A DNA stretch of 64,000 bases, taken from assembly GCF_022965805.1 (NCBI RefSeq), contig NC_133109.1, positions 6,859,869 through 6,923,868 on the forward strand. Direction: 5' to 3'. The translations under genes were made by a program, and so were the position numbers. This stretch comes from Primulina eburnea. Its lineage: Eukaryota > Streptophyta > Magnoliopsida > Lamiales > Gesneriaceae. The notes below the pieces were generated by a model, which saw nothing but the letters and a program-made list of their open reading frames with translations, searched no databases and was not told where the DNA came from. The stretch's first letter is position 1. Each line of letters opens with the position of its first letter. Positions 11,205 through 24,719 of the stretch are shown piece after piece.

Positions 11205-12809
11205 ATGATAACCATGTATTCTTTCAGTAAAATCTCCAAGTTTTCCAGAGAAGAATTTGATGACTTGAAAAATAGAATGTAAGATCATCTAACTGCACAA
11301 GATGATGATGTGTAGTACATCATAACAGATGGACCAATGAAGATAATAAAAGCAAATATTGCAGTTGCTTTAACTGATGGAGCACCTCATTGCATGGAGA
11401 AGTCATGCGATGAGTGAACAACTGAAGACAAAAGAAAATAAAATCTGGATAATGTTGCCAAAGATATACTATACAAAACGCTGGACAAGAACACCTTCAG
11501 CAAGATAAAAATGTGAAAATATTCTAAAGAAATTTGGGAGAAACTGATCCAGTTATGCGAAGGCAATGAGCAAACCAAGGAGAACAAACTTTCAGTTGCT
11601 GTGCAAAAATTTGATAACATCAAAATGAAGACTGGTGAGTCAATGAAATAATTTGATGAACGAGTAAGCAGCATCGTAAATGAATTGAATGCACTAGGAA
11701 AAGTGTATTCAAACAAAGAAGTGGCACTAAAAGTTATGTGTGCTCTTCCCAAGGAGTGGTATGTGAAAACAATGTCCATGCGTGAATCAAATGACCTCAG
11801 CAAAGTGGAAAAGCATGTCATGTTTGCTTACCTGAAATCATATGAGTTTGAAATGCAAATAAGAGAAGGAAAACCAGAAGTTCCAACAGCCACAGCTGCC
11901 CTCAGTGCTCTGAAACTGGAGCCCATAGTTTGAGCTGAGAACACTGCTGAACAGCTGAGCAATGACACAATGTCATTGTTCGTTAGAAAGTTCAGAAGAT
12001 TTATAAAAAAGAATCAATGATCATTTCAGAATAATTACCCCGGGAATGAATTAAAGTAAGAACCGCATGCGTGATACAACTGTGGAAAAACTTGTCATTT
12101 CATAATTGACTGTACCAAGCCAAAGAAGACAGTGGGCAATCAGTTGAGAAGGGAAAGAAGTCTTTCGAGCATAGAAAAAGGATCTAAGGATGGCCATAAA
12201 TCATCCAGGAAGAAGCACGAAGCACGGAGCCCTAGTGGTTGATGAAAGCTAGTCAAAATGGGTAGAAACCGACTGTGATGCATCAGAATATGAGAGCTCG
12301 AGCAACTCTAATGATGAAGAAAAGGTGAAATGCCTCATGGAAAATGGTGTTGAACTGGAATCCAACGATAAGAGGGTATTGGATTTCAATTCAGTTGATT
12401 TTACACGTGAACATGAAGAAATTATTTCAACCCTGCATGACATGGTAATTGAATGACGTAAGCTTGCTATTTCCTTTGAGGAAGCTAAAGCTAAGCAAAT
12501 TGATCCTACAAATGAAAAAAAAAAACTGAAACTGACTGTTCACAATCAGTTGAAATGTCGAATTTCAAAAAGGAGATTGCTAAGATGATAGCAGAAAAGG
12601 ATGAGAACCAATCTATGATTCAGTAGTTGAAGTTCGAGAACTCGAGACTAACTGATCTGATTCAAGTATGGAATAAGTTATCAGTTACGTTGACTGATAT
12701 GCAAGGTTTACAGAAATCAGTTGGAGATAAAACTAGTTTATACTTTAACAGTCAAGATGAACCTTCATCAAGCGAGACTAAGCCAGAACAGAATACGTGC
12801 AAATGGAAA
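11205..12809 (+). pseudogene. Copia gag and linker, copy 1 (degraded)
   Basis: The start ATG at 11205 reads MITMYSFSKISKFSREEFDD and aligns with the start of copy 2 at 63293 (MIMSSFNKIPMFSREDFDD). Early stops follow (for example the TAA at 11280-11282). The clearest stretch is 11685-11933, containing ALPKEWYVKTMSMRESNDL. A CCHC knuckle (CYNCGKTCHFIIDC-like) lies around 12068-12115 but is broken by a one-base frameshift. After it comes a Ser/Asp/Glu-rich segment and a coiled-coil-like linker (SRLTDLIQVWNKLSVTLTDMQ around 12645). The linker is cut at 12809 by a solo LTR and resumes at 16585. Confidence 0.85.
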
Positions 12810-15800
12810 TGAAACGTCTGCCCTTTTTACTGCTTTAAAAGTACTAGAATTTTTTTTAACACTCAATTTTCAGCCATATACATAAACTTCATGAAAATAT
12901 TTTATTTTTTTACCCTTTAAAATAAAACATCAACCAATAGCATTTTAAAAATCAAGTGCAATAGTCATAAAATGAAATCGTCAACCGTTTTACCTAACCT
13001 AAAAAGCAATAAGTTTGAAAAGTATAGCTCATATTAAACCTCTCAAAAATCTCTCAAAAATCATAAATAAATAATCTCAAAATTTTTAACATAAATCATG
13101 AGTCATAAGTCGTAAATGCGGAAAAAGTAGAAGCGCTGGTCCTCGGGTTGCGCGTGCCTTCAGTCCAGTCAAATCATCCGTCAAACCCTCCCTCAACCTC
13201 ACCTGCATCCATCACACCTAGTCAGTCTAAAGACTCAACACACCATAATCTTTATAGCAAGTAATACGTAATACAGTCAACATATAACAGTGAAAAATAC
13301 TTGTGCTTAAAATATTGTTTTCATGAAGATGCATAAACTTCAAACATGAACATTTTCACAATCCTTTATATGATGCATGAACTTCAAATAGAAACATTTT
13401 CATAATGATGCATCAACTTTAAGCATAAACTTTTTCATGACATGCATATCATAAAGCTTAAAATTTTCCTTTTTCCTCAATATGACATGACATAAAACCT
13501 TTTTAACATGATCATAAACATTTTTCCATTTCTTTTCGTTGAATTCAGATCGTTAATTGTGACTTTTCTCAAACCTCAAAAGTCGATGGATCTATCTACA
13601 TGAAACCGCAGTACTGGGCGGCGGGGGACACATCAACACTCTCACCGGTCAACTGAGCCCTGGCCTATCCTCATCGAATAGAAATACGATCGTCGGGGCT
13701 CCCTCTGGGGCCTTCTCCAATAAATGGGCTCCCTCTGGAGCCTTCTCCCCTCATGATATTCCCATTCTTACCTCAAACATCATATCCTCATATCCTTATA
13801 TTCGTAATATGGAAACACGGTCGTCGGACTCCTACTAGGACCGTCGCCCTCACGATATCTCCAATATTAACGAATTAGTCACAATCACTTCACTTCCTTC
13901 AACGTTTTACATTTTCATCATTTTATAAAATCGTGCATAACATATATTTTTATTTTTGAAACCAAGCATGCAACATGTCTTTTAAATGTCTTCACTAAAT
14001 CATAAAGATCTCATAGACATTTAAAAATCATAATTTAATCATGAACATTTCATAAACATTTAAAATGACATTTTAAACTCAAAACATTTAAAATAACATT
14101 TTGACATCTTAAATCATAAACATATAAAATTCCATAAATATTTAAAATAGCATTTTAACATATAAAATCCCATAAACAATTAAAATATCATTTTAACATA
14201 AAAAATTCCATAAACGTCCATAACTATAAAAATAACCATATTAGCACATAAAACAGCATTCAGGGCACTCCCATGACGTTTACTAATTTTTTATTGTAAA
14301 AAGAATGTTTTACCACTGGACGTAAAATTCCTAGTTTTAGACATTTTCTTAATTTCATTGACTCTAACATGTCCCAAATAATTATTTAAGCTTATATGAA
14401 TTTTTCCATATTTTTATTTGGCTTAAATAGAGAACTTTTAATTTAATCTTTAAATGTGACTTATTAATACGTTTTAATCCCGAATTAAATCAAACCTTGA
14501 TATAAAAATCTCGAATAAAAAACATAGACTTTTAATAATTATTTAGGCTTAAATATAATTTTTCATAATTTTATAAAGCTTAAAACTAGGCTTTTCAATT
14601 AATTCGTTAATTAACGTTTCGTGCGACGATTAAATCTTGAATAAATCCAAAACTCGTTATTTTGATCCCAAATTTTTAACATAACCTTTTTATGATTTAT
14701 TCTACCCTTCCAAGCCATGAGACACCCCCGTGGACCCATGGAATCAATTTGATCCTTATAATTTTCTAAATTGACACCCTAACGAATTCACCGAGCCATC
14801 TCCCAATTTACTCGAGCCATCCCCGAGCCACCTTGAACCAGAACCTTGCCAACCCATCTAGGGACTCTACTGTACAAGCCCAGCCCGTAAAACCATCCCT
14901 GGCCTGACCAAAAACCTCCTAGAACTCGACCCATGTTCTGTACGTGTGTGTGAGTGTGCTTCCTTGCATGCTTAGGACTCCTAACCCAACTAGGGCCCTT
15001 CCAGCCGAGCCACCACCGAGCCAACCTGAACATAACCTTCCCTGGCCTAAACCCAGCCCAGACCAGCCCAACCCCTAGAACCCTGCAGCGAAGCCACTGA
15101 ACATTGATAGCAACCTCACGCTCAGCTTGCTGCCAAGAGATTCTCCCTCACGTTTTCTGTGTTTGGCTCGAGCCCCATCAAGCCACACTGCACCATATCA
15201 TGACCAAACCCTCTAGGCACCCTCTTGGACCTTTAGAACCCATAGGACTCGATCCCAACCCCTGAAACCGAAGCTACAACAGCAGCTACAAGAACCAGCC
15301 GAGAAACCCACTTTGACAAGGACTCTTGTTCCTGTTTCTTGGACCTAACCAACCCAACCAAGCCATGAACCAAACCTTCTAGCACCCTTCTAGGACCCTA
15401 AGGACCTAGCCTAGCCTAGCCCAGCCCAATCCCCCTGGCCAAGCCCCTCCTCCATACACAATCTTCTTGTTGGCAAGGACTCCTCCCAGCCCCTGATTTT
15501 CGAGTCCTAGCATGGCTAGGACTCTTCCCTTGAGTCTTCCACGTCCCTAGCCAGGCCCTGGTCCCAACCAAACCCAAGCCAAGCCAACCAAGCCCCAAAA
15601 CCGTGCCCCTCAAAACAATGATAGTAAGGTAGTTCCAGCTTGCATGTTTCTTGATTGTGCAACGTGTTTTGGTGATTTCTATGACTCTAAAGCTTGTAAA
15701 TAGATGCTTGTTCAATCCCTAACTCATGGCAGTCCCTTTTTAATATAATAAACATGTTTTTGAATCAATTAACAAGCTTTCAAATTCATGATGAAGCAGA

Positions 15801-16579
15801 AAAACGAAAATAAGAAAAGTGAATCTTGTTTTTCCATGCAATACATATTTAAACCAATACTATGGTGTGATGAATGAGTAGAAAGGAGAATATGGCGTGC
15901 TTTTGCGTTTTAAACGCACGATTAAACGTTGACGATGCGAGGAACTTTGACGTAGGAGACCTTAGGATGCTTTTCTTCCAAACCTTGCTTGATTTCTCCT
16001 TCCAAATTTCGTGTGTGCCGTGTCTAGGGTGGGGAGAGTTTCTGAATATTTTAATGAGAGGGAGGCGTGTACAATGGTAGGGTTTTGGGTGATTAATAAT
16101 TTTAAATAGCTAATTAATTTGCTAACTAGGCTTAGGCCTATTAAGCCACTAAATTAAGACCATTAGCCTTAATTAGAATTTAATAAAATATTAACAAGAT
16201 TTTTGTTTAAATAAATTTGTGAATTTATTAGCCGGGTTGCCAAAAAGCTCGTAATTTTGTTGAAAAACCAACACCGATAAAATTTACGTCCCGACGTATA
16301 AATCACCTCAAAACCCCTTATTTTCCAAAAATATGAAAAACCATCAACCATATTTTAAATAATTAAAAATAATTATTTAATAAAAACATTTTCATTTTTC
16401 AGCCCTCGGTCTCCGTTCCTCGATCGCAACTCGAATAACCTTTAAAAATATATTTTAAACATGCAAATATGCACAATATAATTAATTTATTCAATTAAAA
16501 TATTTAATTAAAATAAAAGATAATTTAATAATTGCATGCATGTGGTTTGCGTGGACCTTTAAATATTCGGGACGTTACA
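12810..16579 (-). mobile_element. Complete 3.77-kb gypsy-type solo LTR
   Basis: It is flanked by a perfect 5-bp duplication GGAAA (12805-12809 and 16580-16584). Termini are TGAAACGTCTG and GGACGTTACA, so in the minus-strand sense it starts TGTAACGTCCC and ends in CA. There is no coding region, PBS or PPT inside; reading frames at 14788-15033 and 15416-15715 are C-rich chance frames. The long LTR with a TGTAACGTCCC start suggests a chromovirus of the Tekay/Del type (inference). Truncated relatives lie at 888-4107 and 40990-44861. It inserted into the linker of Copia copy 1. Confidence 0.9.
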
Positions 16580-16584
16580 GGAAA

Positions 16585-18998
16585 TATATTCACTTTGTTA
16601 AATCAGTTATGGTACATGAACAACCTGAGCCAAGTAAGCTGGTTGAATAGTCGATTGAAAATATGAACAAGGATAAAAGGCATGAGATTGTATATAGTTC
16701 AAAGAGTTCAACTGATTGACGTAGCTGGTCACCTAATTAGCGGTCTAGCTATAGCAAGAAGAACCCTGAGAATGGCTATTACAATTGCAAGCTTGTTCAT
16801 AAACGATATTAGATGAACAACAATGCGATCATAGATAAAATGCATATTGTGTCAACTGCACACAACACATTTAACGCATACAAACTAGGTAAATCTATTT
16901 GGAAAACAATGATTGTAAAGTCAGTTCGACTGATTCAAGTATGAGTTCTTAGAGGACTAATCGTTCAGGACCGAAATAGATTTGGGTACCGATTTTATTT
17001 ATTATTTGTGATTGCATGTTACAGAAAAACTAACCAAAGATTCAATTTCTTGGGGAATAGATGTTCAAGACACATGACTGGAAATTCAGAATAAATTTCA
17101 CAATTGGTTAAGTACTAATGTCCCAAAATCAGCTTTGGAGACGCCTCTCAAGGTAGAACCGTGGGTATGTGTAAGTTTATCCATGGTAACATTATTATTG
17201 ATGATGTCTTATTTGTTGACAATTTGAAATACAACTTGATTAGCATCGGTCAATTATGTGATCATAATATCTGGTTGAGTTTAATAAACATAATTGCATT
17301 GTTAATAACTCCACTGGTGATATCATTATGATAGGCAATAGATGTGGTAATACATATAAAGTTAATTGGAGTAATCAACCCAATGAACTAGTTTTCTGTG
17401 TCACTTCAAATCAATCTAAGGACCACTTATGGCATATGAGGTTAAACCACTTGAACTTCCAAACCATTGAAAAATTGAGTAACCACGAACTGGTAACTGA
17501 TATGCCAAAAATTAAATTTTCAAAAGATAAAATATGTTCAGTTTGTCAGTTTGGGAAGCGAGTTAGATCCTCTTTCAAAAAAAAAAGGAAGTAAATCTTT
17601 TACTCGATGCTTAGAACTGGTGCATATGGACTTGTTTGGTCCAATACTAATCATGAGTTTAGGGGGAATGAAATACACATTAGTGATTGCTGACTATTTC
17701 TCAAGTTTTACTTGGGTAATTTTTCTAAAATCAAAAGACCAAATTGGCTTCACAACTGATAAAATTTTTCAAAAGACTTTTAAAGAAAAGATCAATTGAG
17801 ATTGATGGAATATCCGATCGCAGAACTAGATTTTGAATCAAACTCTATCTCAATTTCTAGCAAATATGGGAATCAGACATGAGTTCTAAGCTGCAAGAAC
17901 ACCACAACAGAATGGTGTAGCTGAACGCATAAATCGTACTCTAAAGGAGGCAGCTAGAACTATTCTTACTAATTATGGTATTTCTCAAAGGTTTTGGGCA
18001 GAAGCATTTAATACAACATGTTACACTTAGAACAGATCGATGATCAATAAAAATCATTCCAAAACACCTTATGAGCTCTAGCATGGAAAGAAAAGTGTGG
18101 TTTCATACTTCAAAATATTTGGATGTACGTAAGTGTTTCATCCACAATAATGGTAAAAACCACTTAACCACCTTTGATATTAAATCCGATGAGAGAATAT
18201 TTCTTGTTTATTCATCAGTTAATAAAGCTTATAGAGTATTTAATATGCGTACATTCAATGTTGAACAATTGATACATGTTATTTTTTATGAAATTGTAAT
18301 AACTGATAAGCCAACTGATCCAGTTGGAATAGTAAAGATGAAGTTCACACTATCGGAAACCTCCTTCAAACACCAGATCCCGATGTGGTAGATCAAATAG
18401 TTGGACAGGACGGAGTTACCAAAGATCAGTTTGTGGAACATCAAGATGATATCCAAACCCAAACTCAAGTAATTTCAAATCAAGTAGAAGAAATTGGTCA
18501 GTTGCAAACTGAACCTGTTATGCATATCAGTTTGACAAACTCAAACTTCAGATGGAGCAAAAATCATCCACATGATTTGGTAATAGGTAATTCATCTGAT
18601 CTAGTAAAAACTAGAAAACAAATGTTTAGTTTATTTGTATATTCAGCTTTTATATCTCAATTAGAACCTAATAACATTGATGAAGCTTTAACTGATCCCG
18701 GTTGGGTAAATGCTGGGCAAGAAGAGCTAAATCAGTTCACTCGTAATAATGTCTGGACTTCAGTTCCATAACTGATTTCAAAATCTATTATAGGTACTAA
18801 ATGGTTGTACAAGAACAAACTAAACGAAGATGGTTCAGTTGTGCTCAACAAAGCGAGACTAGTTGCACAAGGCTATATGCGAGAATAATGAATCGATTAC
18901 GATAAAACATATTCTTTAGTTGCTCGACTGGAAGCAATCAGAATATTTCTTGATACGCATCCTTCAAGAATTTCAAAGTCTATTAAATGGATGTGAAG
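16585..18998 (+). pseudogene. Copia pol of copy 1, part 1 (protease, integrase, RT start)
   Basis: It continues the linker (YIHFVKSV) directly after the TSD. A decayed protease DSGCSRHMTG region is near 17065. At 17328-17594 is the GAG-pre-integrase domain with HMRLNHLNFQTIEKL and a CSVCQFGK zinc-binding pair. The integrase core follows with LVHMDLFGPI and a decayed ARTPQQNGVAERINRTLKEA region near 17900. The linker and RT start (PHDLVIGNSSDLVKTRKQ, NQFTRNNVWTSVP, then [15 protein letters not shown]) reach MDVKSA, where a solo LTR cuts the gene. Several stops and frameshifts are present. Confidence 0.85.
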
Positions 18999-19003
18999 AG
19001 CGC

Positions 19004-20934
19004 TGTGAGGACCCAGACGCTAATTCGTTTCTTAATCGTTCTAGGGAATAATTACCAACAATTAAGATAAAAAAGGTCTAGATTTTTTTTTTATATAAAA
19101 TACAAGAGTACGAAACATATGAAATAAATCTTATTTCATTTACAAGATCAATATCCAGATCTAAGTACAAGTCCTGTACAAAAGTAAATCATAACAACTA
19201 TTGTTCCTTCAATACATGTCAGGTGATGAAACAGGATTACTTCTAAGTCCGGATCTCCACGCTAACTGTCTACTCTTATCCTCTTCTTGAACCTGATCAT
19301 GTCCCACCTGTTGTCATGCACACATTCAAACAAAACAACAGCCGGATAACTCCGGTGAGAAAGACATTCCCAGTATAAATCATGTATACATGCAATCATA
19401 TAAACAATATAAAAGCATGAAATAGATATCAATAACATGTATCCAATCAGAAAGACATGAATCGGTATAAAACTGTAATTCACACTCTGTGAATCTTACA
19501 CTCTGACTCGACTGTTTCCTAGTCTAGGGATCCCGATCTGAATAAGAACGTAACAAATCTCCCACCTACTCTCCCGATCGTGGTGGCGGTACGTTCTTAT
19601 TTACGGACTTTTGTCCTGTCCATATCGAATCTCGACAATAGAAGTCGCTCTAATTCTAGGCAACATCGATATAACCAAATGTCCGGTGTCTTGACACCTC
19701 TGCCAAAGGCTTGGCATCTCCACCAAAGACTAGGCATGTCCGCCCAAAACTAGGCACATCATCCCAAAGACCTCCCATGACTCTGCACATAACATATGCT
19801 TAACTATAAATCAATATAATAAGCATATCAATCTCAGACATTGCAACATATCGAGGCAATGACAATTAAGTATGTGATTTTGGGAAACTCAAGTTAAATC
19901 AAACTCGAGTTGTGCAATCCCGGATCAACATTGATGTATACCTTTCTTTCTGTCGAAGTCTCTGATTCAAATCTCTCAATACTCAATCTGTCAATCACAA
20001 TATCAAGGAGTATAATATCAATACACCACTCAATCAATACTGGATATAATCAGAACTCAATCAAATTCTGTTTCAACGGTATAACGGCACAATCTCAATA
20101 TACCCAGCAATACAATATCAATAAGATATCGATCGCAACATCTCATAATCGATAAAAATACAATTCTGATATCAAATCTCAATCAAATCAACTCTGAAAA
20201 TCATAATAATTTCATATGGTATATGTTTCTCAATTCGGTTTCAATACGATGTTTAACATATCAGAAACACCATATATGAATCATATTCGATTCCTTCAAT
20301 AGCATATTTTCAAATCATATCAAAACGTAATAAAACTTACGTCCAGTTGCAGCTCTCGTCACTAGGAACACAGTACTGCAGTCGGATTGAAATTCTGACG
20401 GGCGGATCTTGCACAAACTTCAAATTCCTAAAATAAAAGGCGTAAGGATTTTCCACATTTTTTCTGAAGCTTCCTTCGTTTTCCTCTTTTCCTTTATGAA
20501 TTCTGAAAGAATAACGTTGCTTACATATATCAATGCATGTTAAGGGGCAAATGGCTCATCCTAAGTGCAACACGTCTCGCGCATATGCGCGACCCTCCTC
20601 GGCGCATATGCGCAAGACACTATGTCTCGGCGCGTCCTCATCACGGCATCTCGCGCATATGCGCGCCCACGCTCGGCGCATATGCGCGAGGTTCTTCACA
20701 ACTCTCCGCCATCCTCGCGCACATGCGCGGATCCATGTCGCGCATATGCGCGAGGTTCTCTGCCTACTCCGCGCATATGCGCCCGACGTGGTCGCGCTTA
20801 TGCGCGAGGGCTCATCCTCGCACATAACTTCAATCTTCTTTCCGGCTTTTCCGGTCTGATCCGTTCCGTATATAATCACACCAATTATCAATAAATCATT
20901 TCAGATTACAATAATCAAAATCTCGGGCATTACA
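19004..20934 (-). mobile_element. Gypsy-type solo LTR carrying a CGCGCATATGCGCG array
   Basis: A perfect TSD AGCGC lies at 18999-19003 and 20935-20939. In the minus-strand sense it starts TGTAATGCCCGAG and ends GGGTCCTCACA, close to the LTR termini of 42433-44435 and 28023-29846, so it belongs to the same superfamily of LTRs. Length is 1931 bp. Features include short tandem CCAAAGACTAGGCAT-like repeats at about 19690-19770 and the palindrome array at 20577-20807. It inserted in the RT of Copia copy 1. Confidence 0.9.
20577..20807. repeat. Array of eight CGCGCATATGCGCG palindromes
   Basis: Palindrome centres are at about 20584.5, 20607.5, 20658.5, 20681.5, 20722.5, 20745.5, 20776.5 and 20799.5, so the steps are 23, 51, 23, 41, 23, 31 and 23 bp. 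The core GCGCATATGCGC is perfect in most copies; two carry one central change (ACATG, TTATG). In the LTR sense the array starts about 130 bp from the LTR 5' end, the position of the ACCGCACCCGCGGT array in related LTRs. Confidence 0.95.
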
Positions 20935-20939
20935 AGCGC

Positions 20940-22110
20940 CTTTCTCAATTGTCAGTTACATGAAGATGTTTACATAGAACAACCTCTAGGTTTCGTAAAT
21001 CATTTATTTCCAGACCCATGTTTGTCACCTTAACAAAACTTTATATTTGTCTTAAACAAGCTCCCAGAGCTTGGTATGAGACCTTACCAAGATTTTCAAT
21101 TGATAATGATTTTACTGTGGGAACAATTAACAAGTCACTATTCAAATTCACGAAGAAAGATCACACCCTACTTGTTCAAATTTACGTTTATGATATTATT
21201 TTTGGGTCAACTAACCCAAACTATGAGAAAAGCTTGCTAAACTGATGCATGACAAATTTGAGATGACAATAATGGGTGAATTGACGTTCTTTCTTGGTTT
21301 GCAAGTGAAGCAACTGGAAACTGATATCTATATCATTCAGACAAATATAACAAGGAACTACTCAAGAAATTTGGCATGGAAACATGTTCGCGGCATCCAC
21401 TCCCATGAGTTCATCGATTAAACTAGACAAAGATGAATGGAGAATATCAGTTAACATGACACTCTACAAAAAGTTTAATATGTTTATTATTATACCTAAC
21501 TACTAGCCGTCTTGATATTATATTTGTTGTATTCTTGTGTGCTAGATTTCAAGCTGATTCTAAATAATCACATTACTTAGTTGGATAACGTATATTGAAA
21601 TATTTTAAAGGCACACAAAAATGTGGGCTTATGTATGCTAAAAATTCTTCTTTCAATTTAGTTGATATTCAGATGCAGATTATGCAGGATGTAAGCTAGA
21701 TCATAAAAGTACAAGTGGTTCATGTAATTTTATAGGAGATAGACCGATCTCATGGTTTAGCGAGAAGCAGACATCCATTGCGACTTCCACAATTGAAGCT
21801 GAATACTTATCCGCTGGAAGTTGTTGTACTCAACTGTTTTGGATTCAACAACAACTAAAGACTATGGAGTTATTGATGAGAATCACCAATCTTTTGTGTT
21901 AACACCAGTTAAATTGTGATTACATATAATCTAGTTTTCCACTCTAGAAGAAAGCATATTGATGTCAGACATCACTTCATCAGAGATCATGATCTAAATA
22001 AGGACATCGGACTGGAATACATATCAACTGAACAGCAAGCAACGAACATCTTTACTAAGCCTCTATCCGAGACTAAGTTTCTTACTTCAGAAACATTTTA
22101 TGGCTTTTAG
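20940..22110 (+). pseudogene. Copia pol of copy 1, part 2 (RT end, RNase H)
   Basis: It resumes with AFLNCQLHEDVYIEQPLGF after the TSD. At 21018-21245 is [14 protein letters not shown] and the RT catalytic loop, where the expected YVDD reads YVYD, a lost catalytic Asp. RNase H follows in broken frames (FFLGLQVKQLE near 21290, then HIDVRHHFIRDHDLNKDIGLEY and FTKPLSETKF at 21955-22080). The stop is at 22108-22110. Confidence 0.85.
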
Positions 22111-22585
22111 TTTTTTCTTAATGCTTAATTTATGGGGAATGATGAATCATAGTTGGTTAACTGATAAGACATATGTCATGAATTGTTACTGAACTGAACC
22201 GATTCAGTTTCATACTGATCACTCAGTACTCGAACCAACTAATCTTGTCAAATAAGTGAACTGATTTTAATTCAGTAAAATTCTACAATGAGATTTGTGA
22301 ATGATTAATTTTGTAATTTCAAAAATGTTTATTTTTAACTGAATCACTTTATTGCTTAACTGCTAAATTCAGTTTCCAAAATAAATAAAATGGTTGAAAG
22401 ACCTGAATTTATGGTCAAACTACTCACTAACCAACACATTTATGAAATTTGAAAAGTCACGAAGCATATTTAATAACCACCCTACTCAGATTTCACTTTA
22501 TGAATTCTCAAACGTTCTCTCAAATTTTCAGATAAAATCACTCTCAAATTTCTTCTTTTTTTTTTTTACAGCAAATTCAATCCAA
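22111..22585 (+). other. Spacer between pol and accessory ORF, copy 1
   Basis: Non-coding and rich in AACTGA/TCAGTT. In copy 2 the equivalent spacer is about 1.25 kb and contains an opposite-strand ORF; nothing comparable is seen here. Confidence 0.6.
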
Positions 22586-24719
22586 ATGGCAACTCGGACT
22601 CCTTCATTCATGTTGAATGCTACTGCTATCGATTTCAAAACGATTCTCTCCATCAAAGATAAATCAATTTAATGTGTTTTCCATAATATTGAATCGTCTG
22701 GCCTTTGTCAATTCTTGGGTCTAGCTACTTTAGGGATCTATACTTTAGAGCTTATTTCAATTTACAAGTCCAGCACTGTCACTGATAGTGGGAAGATACA
22801 CATGAAGGTCAACAATCAATCTATAGTTGTTGATGAAGAGTTTTTCAGAAATTTATTCAATCTGTCAACTGAAGGCCTCTCAAGCTTCTCCGAAGTGGCT
22901 GCTGCAAACATTGAAGAAATTCAAACCTTGTTATTAGCCAGCGGGAAAATGATCATGGTATCTGAGGCTAAGAGGGAACTAAAGCTAGAGTTTCAATTGT
23001 TTGGAGATATTACTGCCAAAAGCATCCTGGCCAATACTGGTTCATTTGCAGCCCTAACCCTTGAAAAGCTTCAAGTGATGACATCCATTGTGAAAGGTAT
23101 TCTGATGAACTGGTCATCTATTTTGTTTACTATCTTGAAGAATATGGTAAAATCGACTAAGAAGTCGAAGGGATTTGCACTTCATTTGAGCAAACTGATC
23201 GAGGACTAATCAACCTTGATAGTCACAAAATTCAAGATCTACAACGCGAACATGTTTAGCCCAAGACGGCTGGAGACGAGGATGAAGTTGCGAAGACGAA
23301 GAAAGTTGCTAAATCTAAAGCAGTTGCTCCTCTGAAGCCGAAGAGAAAATTGGTTCTCTCAGCTAGGGACTCGGAGTAGACTCCCTCACCTCAGCTCATC
23401 AAAATCCACAGTCACAGAAGACCAAGCGAGCTGCAGTTCCCGGAGCTCTACCTAAGCTTAGATTACTTCAAACTAGAGCTGAGGCATCTATCTCCGCAGT
23501 CCGCTTCCAATCAGTTCAACCAGCTGTAGATCTCAGATCCAAAAAGGACTACTATCCTCAAAAGATCATTACTGAATCTGGAGAGGCTCTAAAACTGATG
23601 GGAATCCCAGCACCTTTCACCAATGTGGTCGGCTGAACAATTCTTCCATAGACACGATCAAAAGGTGTGCTAATAAGAGAAGTGGTGGAAACAACAGGCT
23701 CGTGATTGTATCTTTTACACGCCTTAACTGATCCAAAGGTCAAGGCAAAGCTGATCAAAGAACCAAGGCCAAATAATGCCATTCAGACTCAGATCGACAT
23801 CATTATGGACGAAATCAATTAGTATTCTGAGTTGAAGATGGAGCATTACAATGAGTGGGTATACTTTAGGACTGTGACCCTCGCCAAGCAGCTGAAAAAG
23901 AAATCAGTCCTCAAAATATTCGTTTCATTGGAATTAGCAGTGCTGAAGCCAGTCAAAGCAACTTCAGTCGCCGAAGCTAGGGAGAAAAGTGCATAATTCT
24001 TTGATTTGATGAGAATCATGCGATTGACTGAAGTAACTGCTGAGCTGAAGCAGAACTATGATCCAGCTGGATCCATTGCATATGCCGACAGGCCAGTTGT
24101 CCAACAACTAGATTCTGATCTCATCACCCTCTAACTCAAAGTAAAGAAATGAGAGATGGAACAGAAGCTTCACATTCCAGTAGAAACAAGCAGTCTAACT
24201 AAGGAGTTCCACAAAGCTGCTGCTGCTGTTGAGCCTTCCACTAGACCAGTTTAAGAGACAGTTCCTCAACCAATTTCTGAAGAAGCTCAACCTTCCTCAT
24301 CTACTGCAATCATTGTCCCACCAACTTCTGAACAAATAGCTCCACTCACCATGTATATAGATGAAGAACTATCTTTACCCAACGTGGATGAGCTATTGCT
24401 ATCAGTTGATGAAGATATTCAGCAGGAATACAAGGAAGAGCAGGCCACTGAATAACTTGTTGTTGAACAAATTTCTGAGGCAGTAACTGAACTAGCTACA
24501 GCTGAGATAATCACAGGAGAAGTTCAGTTGGGAACTGAACAAATATTTGCTGCTGAAGACAAGACATCAGTACAGGAAACATCAGTTTCAATATAATTGA
24601 TCTCCACTACCTTTGTGATTCCTGAGACCTTATTTATTTCTGAAGCCTCTCAACTGCTGATTTCTGCTACAAAGATGACTGCTAAGAAATCAAGTACATC
24701 TTCTCTTATTGAAGATCAA
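22586..24719 (+). pseudogene. Accessory (env-position) ORF of copy 1, 5' part
   Basis: The start ATG at 22586 reads MATRTPSFMLNATAIDFKTIL and aligns with copy 2 (MANQIPAHILNAMAITFGSVL). The best stretch is 22715-23209, with VDEEFFRNLFNLSTEGL, ASGKMIMVSEAKRELK and TKKSKGFALHLSKLIED. A Lys-rich segment follows, then LAKQLKKKSVLKIF near 23890, then a Pro/Glu/Thr-rich region. Stops and frameshifts are numerous. Its position after pol, in the same orientation, is that of the env-like gene of Sireviruses. No clear signal peptide or membrane helix is visible, so an envelope role is not shown. I recall similar proteins annotated under misleading names in Gesneriaceae genomes. Confidence 0.7.

Noticed and set aside
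14788..15715. Gly/Trp-rich minus-strand frames in the 12810 solo LTR
   Set aside because: They come from a CCAAGCC-rich tract; no start context or homologue recognised.
20533..20894. Four overlapping reading frames (both strands) across the CGCGCATATGCGCG array
   Set aside because: They translate a palindromic GC-rich repeat (recurring RICAR/AYAR peptides) and exist only because the repeat lacks stops.
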